A stretch of DNA of 64,000 bases from Streptomyces poonensis. GTDB lineage: Bacteria; Actinomycetota; Actinomycetes; Streptomycetales; Streptomycetaceae. The position numbers and the translations under genes are program-made. This document shows positions 44,543 through 52,940 of this stretch, piece after piece. Every line of letters starts with the position of its first letter. Within the stretch, counting starts at the first letter, position 1. Below the pieces are notes generated by a model. That model did no database searches, was not told the DNA's origin, and worked only from the letters and a program-made list of their open reading frames with translations. Where the stretch lies: positions 16,412 through 80,411 of the forward strand of contig NZ_BMVW01000024.1 in NCBI RefSeq assembly GCF_014650915.1. Direction: 5' to 3'.

Positions 44543-45928
44543 TCAGTTGCCGCTGGGCGGTGGCGAAGAAGCCGTCCCGCTCGTGCCGAGGTTCGGTGAA
44601 CCTGCGGTCTGCGAGCCCGGGGGCGGCGGGGCACCCTGCGGCGGCGGGGCCGTGGTCGGCGGGGTGGTCTGCCATCCGCCGGGGTGGCCGGCCGCGGTGC
44701 CCGAACCGGCGCTGCTGGCTGCCGGGCTGCCACCGACCTGCCCGATGGTGTCGTCGGTGACGCTGGTCGGCGGCGGCTGGACGACCTTCTCCAAGCCGGA
44801 CTTGGCGGAGCCGCCACCGGACGAGATACCTGAGCCTGTGTCCTGCGAACTCTCCTCACTGCCGCCGGTCGGGCTGGAGGCGACGTCGCCGGGGAACCCG
44901 ACCCCACCGGGGATTGAGTCCGGTCCCTGCGGAGCCGCCCCGGCTCCGGCTGCGGCTCCGCCGGTGGCGGCGGTGGCTGCCATCGCGGCGGCCTTCCTGC
45001 CGGCGCGTTCGGCGTGCTGCTTGGCGAGCTGGACGCCGGTGCCGCCGGCACGGTGCAACGTCTCTGCGTCGGATCCTTCGGCCGCCCAGTGCACAAACTT
45101 GAAGGTCGCGTAGGGGCAGAGCAGCACTAGAATCATGATCACGATGCCCGCGAGAACGTCGGCGAGCGCGGCCAGGCCGTCGCTGGCCTCGGTCTTGCCC
45201 ATCGCGGCGATGCCGAGGACGAAGATGATCGTCATGAGCAGCTTGGAGACGACGAGGGTGGCGGTGGCCTCGATCCAGCCCTTGCGCCAGCGACGTGCGA
45301 CTTCCCAGCCACCGCCCGCTCCGGCAAAGACCGCCAGGGTCACCATGACGAGGATGCCGACCTTGCGCACCATCATCACGCACCAATACAGGACGGCGCC
45401 GATGGCGGCTCCGAGCGCGACGAAGACGGTGACGAGCCAGCCGAGCTCGGACAGCGCGGGGATCTGTCCTACCTTGACGATGCGTCGGACCGCGGAGGCG
45501 ATGTCCATGTTCGCGGCCTTGAACAGGCCGGCGGACAGGGCGTCGACCACTTCGATCGCGACGGTGGTCAGGGCGATCGCGGCGAAGGCGAAGATCACGC
45601 CGGATGCGGTGCCGGTGAACGCCTGGGTGAGGGCTTGCCCGTCGCGGCGGACAGCTGCGCGGACGAGCTGGGCGCAGAAGGTGGCAACAAGGACGACCAG
45701 GCCGATGGGAAGGATCGTCTCGTAGTTGTCGCGGAACCAGCCCGCGTTGAGGTCGACACGGGTGGTGGTATCGACGGCCTTGGACGCCAGGTCGGCGGCT
45801 GCGGCAGCGAGTTCGCCGGCACTCTTCGCCATCCAGTCGCCGATGGCCTTGCCCGGGTTGGAGGCGAAGTCGACGGCCTCACCGACCGCACAGACCTTGT
45901 CCGCGAGGGGGAGATCACAAAACCCCAT
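44543..45928 (-). CDS. VirB6/TrbL-like membrane protein (SCO6881-like)
   Basis: A 461-residue polytopic membrane protein. At least six hydrophobic helices lie between residues 70 and 275 (LPIGLVVLVATFCAQLV, VIFAFAAIALTTVAIEVV, WLVTVFVALGAAIGAVLYW, VGILVMVTLAVFAGAG, LLMTIIFVLGIAAMG, VLAGIVIMILVLLCPYATF), then a 170-residue Gly/Ser/Pro/Thr-rich tail. The pattern fits VirB6/TrbL channel proteins of actinobacterial ICEs. It lies in the T4SS operon. Confidence 0.85.
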   Translation of the reverse strand: MGFCDLPLADKVCAVGEAVDFASNPGKAIGDWMAKSAGELAAAAADLASKAVDTTTRVDLNAGWFRDNYETILPIGLVVLVATFCAQLVRAAVRRDGQALTQAFTGTASGVIFAFAAIALTTVAIEVVDALSAGLFKAANMDIASAVRRIVKVGQIPALSELGWLVTVFVALGAAIGAVLYWCVMMVRKVGILVMVTLAVFAGAGGGWEVARRWRKGWIEATATLVVSKLLMTIIFVLGIAAMGKTEASDGLAALADVLAGIVIMILVLLCPYATFKFVHWAAEGSDAETLHRAGGTGVQLAKQHAERAGRKAAAMAATAATGGAAAGAGAAPQGPDSIPGGVGFPGDVASSPTGGSEESSQDTGSGISSGGGSAKSGLEKVVQPPPTSVTDDTIGQVGGSPAASSAGSGTAAGHPGGWQTTPPTTAPPPQGAPPPPGSQTAGSPNLGTSGTASSPPPSGN

Positions 45929-45943
45929 GAGGACTCCTTCCGG

Positions 45944-46609
45944 TCAGGGCGCGACGCTCGGGGCGATGGCGACGAGCGAGCAGTCGGCCGAGGGCCTGCA
46001 CTGGACAGCGAGGGTGACCGAGCGGTCTTCTGCACCGCCGCCCTTGGACCAGGTGATGGTCTGCTTGCCGGTGACGGTCACGGCGTATATGTACGCCTCG
46101 GTGATCGCGGCCGGATCGTCGGCGAGTGCCTGCTTGAACGCGGCCGGGTAGTGCGCCTCGGCGACGGTTGCGGTGGCATGCTGCCGCTGGTCGGTCATCC
46201 GCGACCACAAGAGCGGATCGGGCATCTGCGCGGAGACCGAGGCCCAGTCGCTGTACTGGCCCTCCTTAGTCATCCATGCCTCCATGCCGGCGAGCTGCTG
46301 GGCGTGGCTGGTGGTGCGGGTGTCGTAGGACCAGAGCATCGCGGCGGCGGCCTTGGCGAACTGCACCGGGTCGGAGACCCGAGGCGGCTGTGGAACCGAG
46401 CCGGTCTCCGCTTCTGGCTTCTGTGCGGTGGGGGAGGGGTTGGCGCCCGGCGTGGGGGAGGCGGAGGGGGTGGTGTGTTGTTCGCCGCGTCCGGTGATGT
46501 AGGCGGTCGCGGCGGCCAGGACGAGCAGGCAGGCCAGCACGATGGCGATGAGAGTGAACCGGCGGTTCGGCGACCAGTTGATGCCGTAGCCGGGGAATCG
46601 CTTTTTCAT
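45944..46609 (-). CDS. VirB8/TcpC-like NTF2-fold conjugation protein
   Basis: A 221-residue protein with a short cytosolic N-terminus, one transmembrane helix (residues 19-42), a Pro/Ser/Thr linker, and an extracytoplasmic domain (about 80-221) with an NTF2-like helix-helix-sheet pattern. This architecture matches VirB8/TcpC-type scaffold proteins of Gram-positive transfer machines. The stop codon region is tight to the next gene; the start overlaps the pilin-like gene by one base. Confidence 0.75.
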   Translation of the reverse strand: MKKRFPGYGINWSPNRRFTLIAIVLACLLVLAAATAYITGRGEQHTTPSASPTPGANPSPTAQKPEAETGSVPQPPRVSDPVQFAKAAAAMLWSYDTRTTSHAQQLAGMEAWMTKEGQYSDWASVSAQMPDPLLWSRMTDQRQHATATVAEAHYPAAFKQALADDPAAITEAYIYAVTVTGKQTITWSKGGGAEDRSVTLAVQCRPSADCSLVAIAPSVAP

Positions 46610-46920
46610 TAGTGAACCTGTGACCCCAGGGCCGAGAAGAAGGCGACGATGCCGTTGGCGGCGCCGAGGCCGAGCGCGGCACCGGCGGCGACGGTGGCGC
46701 CCTTCTTTCCGTTGGCCTCTGCCTGGTGGCCACCGGTGTGGTGACCCCAGGCCCAGACCGCGAGGCTGACGGCGAGGGCTCCGACGACGGCGACGATGCC
46801 GAAGAGGTTGATGCTGTTGACGACGTTCTTCAGAACGGCAAGGCCCGGAAGGCCGCCGTCCTTGGGGGAGATGCCAGGGTCGTAGGCGAGCTGGAGGAAG
46901 CGGTCGGCGAGTGGTGACAC
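46609..46920 (-). CDS. Pilin-like DUF6112 membrane protein
   Basis: A 103-residue protein with two hydrophobic helices (NLFGIVAVVGALAVSLAVWAWG and VAAGAALGLGAANGIVAFF) separated by a short charged loop (HQAEANGKKG), the VirB2-pilin layout. It matches DUF6112 of actinobacterial conjugative elements. The start is GTG with AAGGAG 12 nt upstream. Confidence 0.78.
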   Translation of the reverse strand: MSPLADRFLQLAYDPGISPKDGGLPGLAVLKNVVNSINLFGIVAVVGALAVSLAVWAWGHHTGGHQAEANGKKGATVAAGAALGLGAANGIVAFFSALGSQVH

Positions 46921-47024
46921 AGGTGTGGCGGGCTCCTTGCGTGCGCAGGCCGATGGGGTCCGGTGGGCGGGAAGGCGAGGGGGAGGGGAGAGGCGCGCGA
47001 GCGGCGCAAGAAGGGAGGCTGGCG

Positions 47025-48200
47025 TCAGACGACGCGGCGGGCGGCCAGGACGTCCCAGTCCTTGAGCGGCGTGATCCGGACGGGCTTGCCGGTGCGCGGG
47101 GCCTCGATGACCAGGCCCTCGCCCAGGTACATGCCGACGTGCTCCGGGCGGGTCGCGGTGCCGCGGCTGAAGATCAGGTCACCGGGCTTGAGTGCCTTGC
47201 CGAAGACGGCCTTGCCCTCGTGGACCTGCGTGTACGTGGTGCGGGTGAGCTGGATGTCGGCCTTGGCATACGCCTGCTGCATCAGCGAGCTGCAGTCGCA
47301 GCGGCCCATCGGGTCCGGGCCGTGCGGAGCGGTGCAGGAGCCGCCCCACTGGTACATCGTGCCGAGCTGGTGCATCGCCCAGACGATCGCCGTACGGGCG
47401 CGCGGGTCGGTGCCCTTTGGGATCGAGTAGCCCTCCGGGACGGCGCCTTCGGGGATTGGCCCGTACTGGGATCCGTCCTGCGCGGTGCCGCAGTCGGAAA
47501 TGGCGGTGTCGTCAGTGTCCGTGTCGGAGCTGTCGGAGCTGTCGGAGTCGGCGCCGGCGAAGGTGGCGGCGATGGCTTTCTGCAGCGCGGTCGCGAGCGG
47601 TTCCCACTGTGCGTAGGCGTCCGGGTAGGCGGACTTCTGCACGGCCTGGGCCGCCTGCGTCACGGTCATTTGCTGCCAGCCCTTCACCTGCAGCAGCGCT
47701 TTGTAGAACCCTTCACTCGCATGGACGGGATCGCGGATTTGGTCGGGAGTGCCCCAGCCCTGTGACGGGCGCTGCTGGAACAGGCCGAGGCTGTCACGGT
47801 CGCCTCCGGAGAGGTTGCGCAGCCGGGACTCCTGCATGGCCGTGGCGAGCGCGATGACCTGTCCGCGCTTGGGAATGTGGAGGCCGATCCCGGTGGCCAC
47901 GATCGTCTGGGCATTCGGGATCTGCTCGGCGGGCAGTTCCAGGCCCTCGACGCGGACATGGGAGGCGTCCGCGCCGTCGAGGATCTTCGTGACCTGCTCG
48001 ACGACCTTGTCGGTGTCCAGGTCGGGCAGGCACTGCAGGGACGAGATGGTGCCCTCGGCGGCTTCGCTCGATGAAGCCAGCATCATGGCCGTGCCACCGA
48101 GGAGAAGCGGGGTGAGGAAGACGACGCCGATGCCGGCGGCGAGCGCCTTCAACCAGCCTCGCCCGCTCGCGCGGCGTCGTGTTCGATCAGGGGCGGGCAA
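47025..48200 (-). CDS. NlpC/P60 peptidoglycan hydrolase of the transfer system
   Basis: A 391-residue exported cell-wall hydrolase that would open peptidoglycan for the transfer channel. Seen: basic N-terminus and one transmembrane/signal helix (about 18-40), a lysozyme/transglycosylase-like region (ALATAMQESRLRNL ... DSLGLFQQRPSQGWG, 110-160), an Asp/Ser-rich linker, and an NlpC/P60 domain with catalytic Cys (RCDCSSLMQQAY) and His (RPEHVGMYLG). Start problem: AAGGAG precedes an ATG at 48211 that lies one frame away from the body; a one-base deletion near 48200-48205 would explain this. Otherwise the TTG at 48200 starts it. First gene of the T4SS operon. Confidence 0.88.
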   Translation of the reverse strand: MPAPDRTRRRASGRGWLKALAAGIGVVFLTPLLLGGTAMMLASSSEAAEGTISSLQCLPDLDTDKVVEQVTKILDGADASHVRVEGLELPAEQIPNAQTIVATGIGLHIPKRGQVIALATAMQESRLRNLSGGDRDSLGLFQQRPSQGWGTPDQIRDPVHASEGFYKALLQVKGWQQMTVTQAAQAVQKSAYPDAYAQWEPLATALQKAIAATFAGADSDSSDSSDTDTDDTAISDCGTAQDGSQYGPIPEGAVPEGYSIPKGTDPRARTAIVWAMHQLGTMYQWGGSCTAPHGPDPMGRCDCSSLMQQAYAKADIQLTRTTYTQVHEGKAVFGKALKPGDLIFSRGTATRPEHVGMYLGEGLVIEAPRTGKPVRITPLKDWDVLAARRVV

Positions 48201-48431
48201 CGAGACGTCATGGACGCTCCTTCAGTGCAGTTCCGGCCTGTCACGTGCGCATGGGCGTGGTGGAAAGGGACACGGCGGCCGGGGGTGGGCGATCAGTCGT
48301 CTGGCCGGCACAGGCGAGTTGCCGCTCGCCTGACGGGGGCATGAGTGAGCTAGGTATGCCGGGGCAGGGAAAGCCTCCGCGAGACAGGGGTAAACACAGG
48401 CCAGTGGCGGTGTGCGCCGGGCAGTTCCAAA

Positions 48432-48460
48432 ACAGTAGGTGCAAATCGGCGGCCGACCAA
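48432..48460 (-). promoter_or_regulatory. Promoter of the T4SS operon
   Basis: On the minus strand: -35 TTGGTC (48460-48455), 17-nt spacer, -10 TACTGT (48437-48432). It sits in the left arm of the inverted repeat, about 220 bp upstream of the NlpC/P60 gene, with the AGTTCCAAAAC block over the likely transcription start. Confidence 0.6.
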
Positions 48461-48507
48461 AAAGTTGGCGTGAGGGGTCGGAAACCGGCACCTCAGTCCC
48501 GCACTTC

Positions 48508-48536
48508 TTGGTCGGCCGCTGATTCGCCTCTACAGT
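48508..48536 (+). promoter_or_regulatory. Promoter of the methyltransferase gene
   Basis: On the plus strand: -35 TTGGTC (48508-48513), 17-nt spacer, -10 TACAGT (48531-48536), in the right arm of the inverted repeat and 45 bp upstream of the first in-frame ATG. It is the mirror image of the leftward promoter. Confidence 0.6.
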
Positions 48537-48580
48537 TTTGGAACTCCCCCGCCCTATCCGGTCTGCGCCGGGGCGTCTGC

Positions 48581-49411
48581 ATGCCAAATTCCGGCCCTTG
48601 GCCCAATGAACGACGGGCTACTTGTTCTGCACCTCTCTCGATTCGGGGTCCCTCTTTGCCTTTTTCCCTTCACCAAGGTGACGCTCTCAGCGTCCTCGCC
48701 GACCTGCCGGACGACTGCGTTGATTCCGTCATCACCGACCCGCCGTACAACTCCGGCGGTCGAACCGCCAAGGAGCGCACCTCCCGCAGCGCGAAGCAGA
48801 AGTACACCTCCGCTGACGCCGACCACGGCCTGGCGGACTTCACCGGCGAGAACATGGACCAGCGCAGCTACGGCTTCTGGCTGACGCAGATCATGACCGA
48901 AGCCCACCGGCTGACGAAGAGCGGGGGAACCGCCCTGCTGTTCACCGACTGGCGTCAGCTCCCCGTCACCACGGATGCCATCCAGGCGGCTGGCTGGCTG
49001 TGGCGCGGTGTGCTGGCCTGGCACAAGCCGCAGGCTCGACCGCAGAAGGGCCGCTTCACCCAGAACTGCGAGTTCATCGTGTGGGCCTCGAAGGGAGCGA
49101 TCGACGGCTCCCGCAATCCCGTTTACCTACCCGGGCTCTACAGCGCGTCTCAGCCGTCGGGTAAGGAGCGGCAGCACATCACGCAGAAGCCTGTCTCCGT
49201 GATGCGTGAGCTGGTCAAGATCTGCCCCGAGGGCGGAACCGTCCTCGACTTCTGTGCCGGCTCGGGCTCCACCGGCGTCGCGGCCCTGCTGGAGGGCCGG
49301 GACTTCATCGGCGTGGAGAAGACGAAGCACTACGCCTCCATCGCTGCGGACCGGCTGACGGAGACCATCCGCGAAACCCTGACCCAAGAGGACATGACTC
49401 TGACGGCCTGA
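48581..49411 (+). CDS. Beta-class DNA methyltransferase (N6-adenine or N4-cytosine)
   Basis: A 276-residue DNA methyltransferase with catalytic motif IV first (VITDPPYNSGG) and the AdoMet-binding motif I late (VLDFCAGSGSTGVAALLEGRDFIGVE), the beta-class order. A QKPVSVMRELV motif X precedes motif I. The ATG at 48581 has no clear ribosome site; a TTG at 48656 (GGGG about 7 nt upstream) would start the protein at LPFSLHQGDALSVL, closer to usual family starts. No partner endonuclease is seen. It may protect transferring DNA, or regulate, since it shares the symmetric promoter with the T4SS operon. Confidence 0.88.
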   Translation: MPNSGPWPNERRATCSAPLSIRGPSLPFSLHQGDALSVLADLPDDCVDSVITDPPYNSGGRTAKERTSRSAKQKYTSADADHGLADFTGENMDQRSYGFWLTQIMTEAHRLTKSGGTALLFTDWRQLPVTTDAIQAAGWLWRGVLAWHKPQARPQKGRFTQNCEFIVWASKGAIDGSRNPVYLPGLYSASQPSGKERQHITQKPVSVMRELVKICPEGGTVLDFCAGSGSTGVAALLEGRDFIGVEKTKHYASIAADRLTETIRETLTQEDMTLTA

Positions 49412-49485
49412 GCTCAAGCTGCCGCTGCTGCTCAGTGATGCTTCCGCCTCACCTTTCCACCGGCTTGTAGGAGGCCAGCCCTTCC

Positions 49486-50136
49486 ATGTCTGAATCCGTA
49501 GACCCCGTGCCCGACACGGAGCTGAAGCCGGTTCGCGTGCCGGACCCTCACCTTGAGGGCATCGAGGCCAGCGTCCGGCGACTGATGGAGCAGTCGGCGC
49601 AGCAGGCCCAGCAGCTGGACCACCTGGCCTCCGCCCCTGCCCTCGGCGGCGCCTCGTCGTTCGCTGCCTTCGGCATGCCCGGCTTCGGCGGGCCGGGCCC
49701 GACCGCTCCGCCGGAGCCGCGCCCGATCCTGGAACTCGAAGGCGAAGAGTACGAGGACGAGCTCGACGCCCTGAGCGACTGGGTCGACGATTTCCTCCTG
49801 CCCGTCTACGGGGCGGAGGTCACCACGGCGGCACCCTGGTGTCTGCAGTGGCAGGAGCACGACGACGTCGTCGCGTGGCTGCACGCCCTGTGGCTCGCCT
49901 ACCAGCAGCACAAGGACCCCGAAGCCGGCTTGAGCGGCCTGTTCGTCTGGCACCGGGACTGCCTCACCCACGCCATCGCGGCGATCCGCGCACCCGGCGG
50001 CCCGCTGTCGGCATGCATGACCTCCCCGGACCGACCCGCGCACCGGATTCTGCCCGGCCCGCCGCCCTCGGCCCGTACGGAGAAGGCGAACGCGGCGGGA
50101 CCCGCGGAGTCCCTGCCTGACGAGCCGACGTCATGA
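49486..50136 (+). CDS. DUF4913 domain protein
   Basis: A 216-residue protein with an acidic start, a Gly/Pro-rich stretch (residues 65-90), and a DUF4913-like core (LSDWVDDFLLPVYGAE ... WCLQWQEHDDVVAWLHALWLAYQQ ... GLFVWHRDCLTHAI). DUF4913 is found on actinobacterial mobile elements; function unknown. The ATG is preceded by AGGAGG. The stop overlaps the RelE-like gene's ATG (ATGA), so they are coupled. Confidence 0.82.
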   Translation: MSESVDPVPDTELKPVRVPDPHLEGIEASVRRLMEQSAQQAQQLDHLASAPALGGASSFAAFGMPGFGGPGPTAPPEPRPILELEGEEYEDELDALSDWVDDFLLPVYGAEVTTAAPWCLQWQEHDDVVAWLHALWLAYQQHKDPEAGLSGLFVWHRDCLTHAIAAIRAPGGPLSACMTSPDRPAHRILPGPPPSARTEKANAAGPAESLPDEPTS

Positions 50137-50612
50137 GCGCCGGGCAGCCGGCCTTCGGCCTCAGCTTCGACCCCCGTGCTCTGACCGACCTCCTGCAGGC
50201 CCCGAGCGACATCCGCGACCTCACCCTCGCCTGCCTGCAGGAAGTGGTGAACGCGGAGCGGTTCGGGATCAAACTCACCGGCGACCTGGAGGGCTACCGC
50301 AAGCTGTTCGTGGATGCCCGCAAGGACTGGCGCGTCGTGTACGGCGTGCGCCCAGCCCCCGAGACCTCCGCCTATCAGCGGGAGATCCACGTGGTCGCCA
50401 TGCGGCCGCGGGCGAACAACGACGTCTACGACGAGGTGGGTCGCCGCCTGGGGATGACCCGCCGACCGTTGAGCGCTCGCACGCACGCTGCCCGCGCCCG
50501 CTCCCCGCAGCTCATGGCACGCGGCCCGATGCCGAAGCCCGGACCGCTGCCTTCCGCGATGCCGGGCCTGCCCCGACCAGCCCACAGCCCAGCACACCAC
50601 CACGCTCGCTGA
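50133..50612 (+). CDS. RelE/ParE-like toxin family protein
   Basis: A 159-residue protein whose first 105 residues match the RelE/ParE fold: helical N-terminus, KLTGDLEGYRKLFVDARKDWRVVYGV and a final strand (IHVVAMRPRANNDVYDEVGRRLG). A disordered Arg/Pro/His-rich tail follows, unusual for RelE. RelE toxins cut mRNA on the ribosome. No typical antitoxin is adjacent; the ATGA-coupled DUF4913 protein occupies that position. Confidence 0.75.
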   Translation: MSAGQPAFGLSFDPRALTDLLQAPSDIRDLTLACLQEVVNAERFGIKLTGDLEGYRKLFVDARKDWRVVYGVRPAPETSAYQREIHVVAMRPRANNDVYDEVGRRLGMTRRPLSARTHAARARSPQLMARGPMPKPGPLPSAMPGLPRPAHSPAHHHAR

Positions 50613-50630
50613 CACAAGGAGCACCTGTCT

Positions 50631-51329
50631 ATGCCCTCTGATCCGGCTACGGCGCTCGTTCGCCGAGCTATTTCGGATCTCGACCACCGCATCGAGGCGG
50701 CGACCGGCCACGATGTCGACACGCTGTGGGCGCACCGGGACCGAGGCGTCCTCGACGAGCCGCACGCCCGCCTGGTGGACCTGCACCGCGAGCTGGCCAG
50801 GGCCGAAACCGGCGTGACCTTCTACCGCACCCTCCTGCACCGGCTCAGCAGCGGCGAGTTCCCCACCGATGCGGCCCTGTTCGAGCGGATCGACCGCACC
50901 GTCGACCAGATGCAGGAAGCCGCCGGTGAACGCGACTCCGCCGCGGCCCGCGTCATCACGGCCCTGGAGCCGATCGAGACAGCCAACCGCAGCACACGCC
51001 ACGGCGAACGGAAGCCACTGCCGCCCGCCGACCGCGCTGCCCTGCTGGCCATCGCCGGCGGCGCCAAGCTGCACGAACACCTCCTGACGGGACGCCTGTC
51101 GGTGGTGACCGCCTCCGGCACCCGGATCCCGTACGCACGATTCCAGCAGCTCGAGTCCTCCGGCCTCGTCTCCCGGGACACCAGCCATCCGCTGCACGCC
51201 GGACAGCCGGTCGCCCTGACCAACGTTGGCCGTGCCGCCCTCACCGGCAGCCGCCAGGCGAGTACGGCTGCCTCCCCGGCCACCGTTCGGCCCGGCACCT
51301 GGCCCGCTGCCGCACGGCCCCGCCGCTGA
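50631..51329 (+). CDS. Hypothetical helical protein
   Basis: A 232-residue protein with helix-rich N-terminal two thirds (residues 1-135, charged, coiled-coil-like) and a winged-helix-like region near 145-205 (LTGRLSVVTASGTRIPYARFQQLESSGLVSRD in part). The winged-helix part could bind DNA. AAGGAGC precedes the start. It is third in the plus-strand operon after DUF4913 and RelE-like genes. No recognised family. Confidence 0.7.
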   Translation: MPSDPATALVRRAISDLDHRIEAATGHDVDTLWAHRDRGVLDEPHARLVDLHRELARAETGVTFYRTLLHRLSSGEFPTDAALFERIDRTVDQMQEAAGERDSAAARVITALEPIETANRSTRHGERKPLPPADRAALLAIAGGAKLHEHLLTGRLSVVTASGTRIPYARFQQLESSGLVSRDTSHPLHAGQPVALTNVGRAALTGSRQASTAASPATVRPGTWPAAARPRR

Positions 51330-51353
51330 CCCTGCCGCCTACCGAAGGGATCC

Positions 51354-51563
51354 ATGCTTTCCTTCTATCTGGACCTGCGCCAGGACGGCTTCGAGGCCGC
51401 CGACGAGTGAACCGACGAGGCGTTCTGGCACGCGATCGGGATTGAGCGGGACATGCTCACCGTGCTCGCCGAACACCACACCTTCCCTGTCAAGTTCAGC
51501 ATGTTGCTGCTGCTGACACCGTCGTCTGGGCGTGGCTCTGCCCGGGGCGGGAGGTGCGGCTGA
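51354..51563 (+). pseudogene. Small gene with in-frame stop
   Basis: An ATG with AAGGGA upstream starts LSFYLDLRQDGFEAADE, which meets a TGA at 51408-51410 and then continues as TDEAFWHAIGIERDMLTVLAEHH before degenerating and stopping at 51563. A Trp codon would restore the frame. It is probably a decayed last gene of this operon. Confidence 0.45.
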
Positions 51564-51824
51564 CTCTCGGCTCCGGGATCTCTGGGCATCTGGCAGGTCT
51601 GGAAAGAGAGAGTGCCGGAGAGGTTCGGCTTCAGTGTCCCCTCTGAGAGTGAAGTTCCTATTCTTGATGCGAGGTGGTGCGGATAAGGTGGCGGCCTGAG
51701 CTAGGGGACAGTGGGCCCCTGTCGCGGACGGCGCTGCGGAGACAGCGTGGGGTGCTAACCGGTTGAACGTCCAGCCCCGGCAATGAGGTAGGGCCCCTGC
51801 GGCGTCAGCCGATAGAGTGTCAGC

Positions 51825-52721
51825 GTGCAGCCATTGGTGGGGAGTCTCGCGACGAGGGTTGGCCTCGCGCTCTCCTTTTCCGTGGCCGAGGCCCAGAAAT
51901 TGATGGCCGCTGTGCCGGAGGGCGTAGCCGACCATGTCTGGCGGGCGAGGTGCGCTGTCATGCACTCCCACTTCGCCAGATATGACAGCTTTGCCAAGCA
52001 CCCGGTCGTCCATCGAGGGGCCAAGGAGCAGGCGCGTCTGCTGAGGTCGATGGCCCGGTGCGTGCAGGGTTCCGGGTTCGCTGAGATGTGCCGCACGAAC
52101 GCTGACCTCCTCGTAGCCGCCGAACACAGACTGGCTGAGCAGGGCAGGGCCGACGAAGCGATCACGGTTCGCGCTCTGACGCTCGGAATGCCGATGGAGT
52201 GGGTGGTCCAACTCTGGCGGCTCGCCGACGTCATGAGTGAACTCAGGGCCAGGCAGAAGGCTTGGGGGCAGGACCATCACCGCATCGCGCGGGTGCTCAG
52301 GTCTGCCCGCATCCCGCTGTGGGCGGTGGCCGCGCTGGACGAGATCTCCCTCGACGAACTCCGCGAGATGACTCCCAGTGACCTGATCAGCCGGGCAGGC
52401 CTCGGTGAAAGCTCGCTGGCCCAAGCGGCGCAGGTGCTTGATCGCCTCCGTGTTCTCGCCTTGCTCGGTTTCGAGCCGACCGCGTGGAACATCCTCATGG
52501 ACACGCTTGCTGCCTGCCTCGAGGCTGCTGCGGATGTCCAGGCTTCGCATGCAATAGAGCGAGATGTGCCGCTCCGGCCTTGCCGTTCACCAGGCGGGCT
52601 GTTGCGTTCGGAGCCTCGTGTCCCGCGAGCGCCGGGTTGTGCGGTCCCTCGTGCAGTCACTGTGCAGGGCCGCCGTCGGCTGCATCAAGCCGGAGGGCGT
52701 GGAGGGCGCCCGACCGTGTAG
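51825..52721 (+). CDS. Hypothetical protein
   Basis: A 298-residue protein of no recognised family, mainly helical, with a GTG start. The central region (WRLADVMSELRARQKAWGQDHHRIARVL ... LWAVAALDEISLDELREM) looks like paired helices, and GLGESSLAQAAQVLDRLRVLALLGF resembles a helix-hairpin-helix of DNA-binding type. The last 50 residues are Arg/Pro-rich and may be loosely constrained. It stands alone at the edge between the ICE operon and the mosaic flank. Confidence 0.55.
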   Translation: MQPLVGSLATRVGLALSFSVAEAQKLMAAVPEGVADHVWRARCAVMHSHFARYDSFAKHPVVHRGAKEQARLLRSMARCVQGSGFAEMCRTNADLLVAAEHRLAEQGRADEAITVRALTLGMPMEWVVQLWRLADVMSELRARQKAWGQDHHRIARVLRSARIPLWAVAALDEISLDELREMTPSDLISRAGLGESSLAQAAQVLDRLRVLALLGFEPTAWNILMDTLAACLEAAADVQASHAIERDVPLRPCRSPGGLLRSEPRVPRAPGCAVPRAVTVQGRRRLHQAGGRGGRPTV

Positions 52722-52757
52722 CGGCGGGATGGTCCTGCTCGACCCTGAGGACCGAGG

Positions 52758-52931
52758 TTGAATCTCGACAACATTCTGAGCGCCATCTCTGCTCTCGCAG
52801 GCACTGGGTCGCTCGCTCTCCAAATCATCGAGGGGCGGCGAAACCACGCACCCGACGATGCCGGGGACGGCCGGCCGGCGTCTGAGGCTGATCCTGGAGG
52901 CAGTGAGCCGGGCAGCACGCCGACTGAGTAG
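52758..52931 (+). CDS. Possible small protein
   Basis: A 57-codon frame starting with TTG directly after GAGG. It has a hydrophobic-amphipathic N-terminal helix (LDNILSAISALAGTGSLALQI) then a Gly/Pro/Glu-rich tail. It could be a small membrane-associated peptide. It is followed 10 nt later by a strong hairpin, supporting a real transcript end. Confidence 0.4.
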   Translation: MNLDNILSAISALAGTGSLALQIIEGRRNHAPDDAGDGRPASEADPGGSEPGSTPTE

Positions 52932-52940
52932 GTGAAGGAC

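Larger units (their letters stand above)
48423..48545. repeat. Long imperfect inverted repeat carrying divergent promoters
   Basis: Two 42-nt arms (48423-48464 and 48504-48545) are inverted copies identical at 36 positions, with perfect blocks AGTTCCAAAAC/GTTTTGGAACT at the outer ends and GCGGCCGACCAA/TTGGTCGGCCGC inside. The 39-nt centre can itself pair (TGAGG at 48471, CCTCA at 48491, around CGGAAACCG). It lies in the intergenic gap between the divergently transcribed T4SS operon and methyltransferase gene. Confidence 0.85.

Noticed and set aside
42880..44760. A 626-codon plus-strand frame opposite the SCO6880-like gene
   Set aside because: Gly-rich shadow frame; the opposite strand carries a membrane protein with tight overlaps at both ends.
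48423..48545. A miniature inverted-repeat transposon
   Set aside because: No target-site duplication was seen, and both arms contain well-placed promoter elements; regulation explains it better, though it is not excluded.
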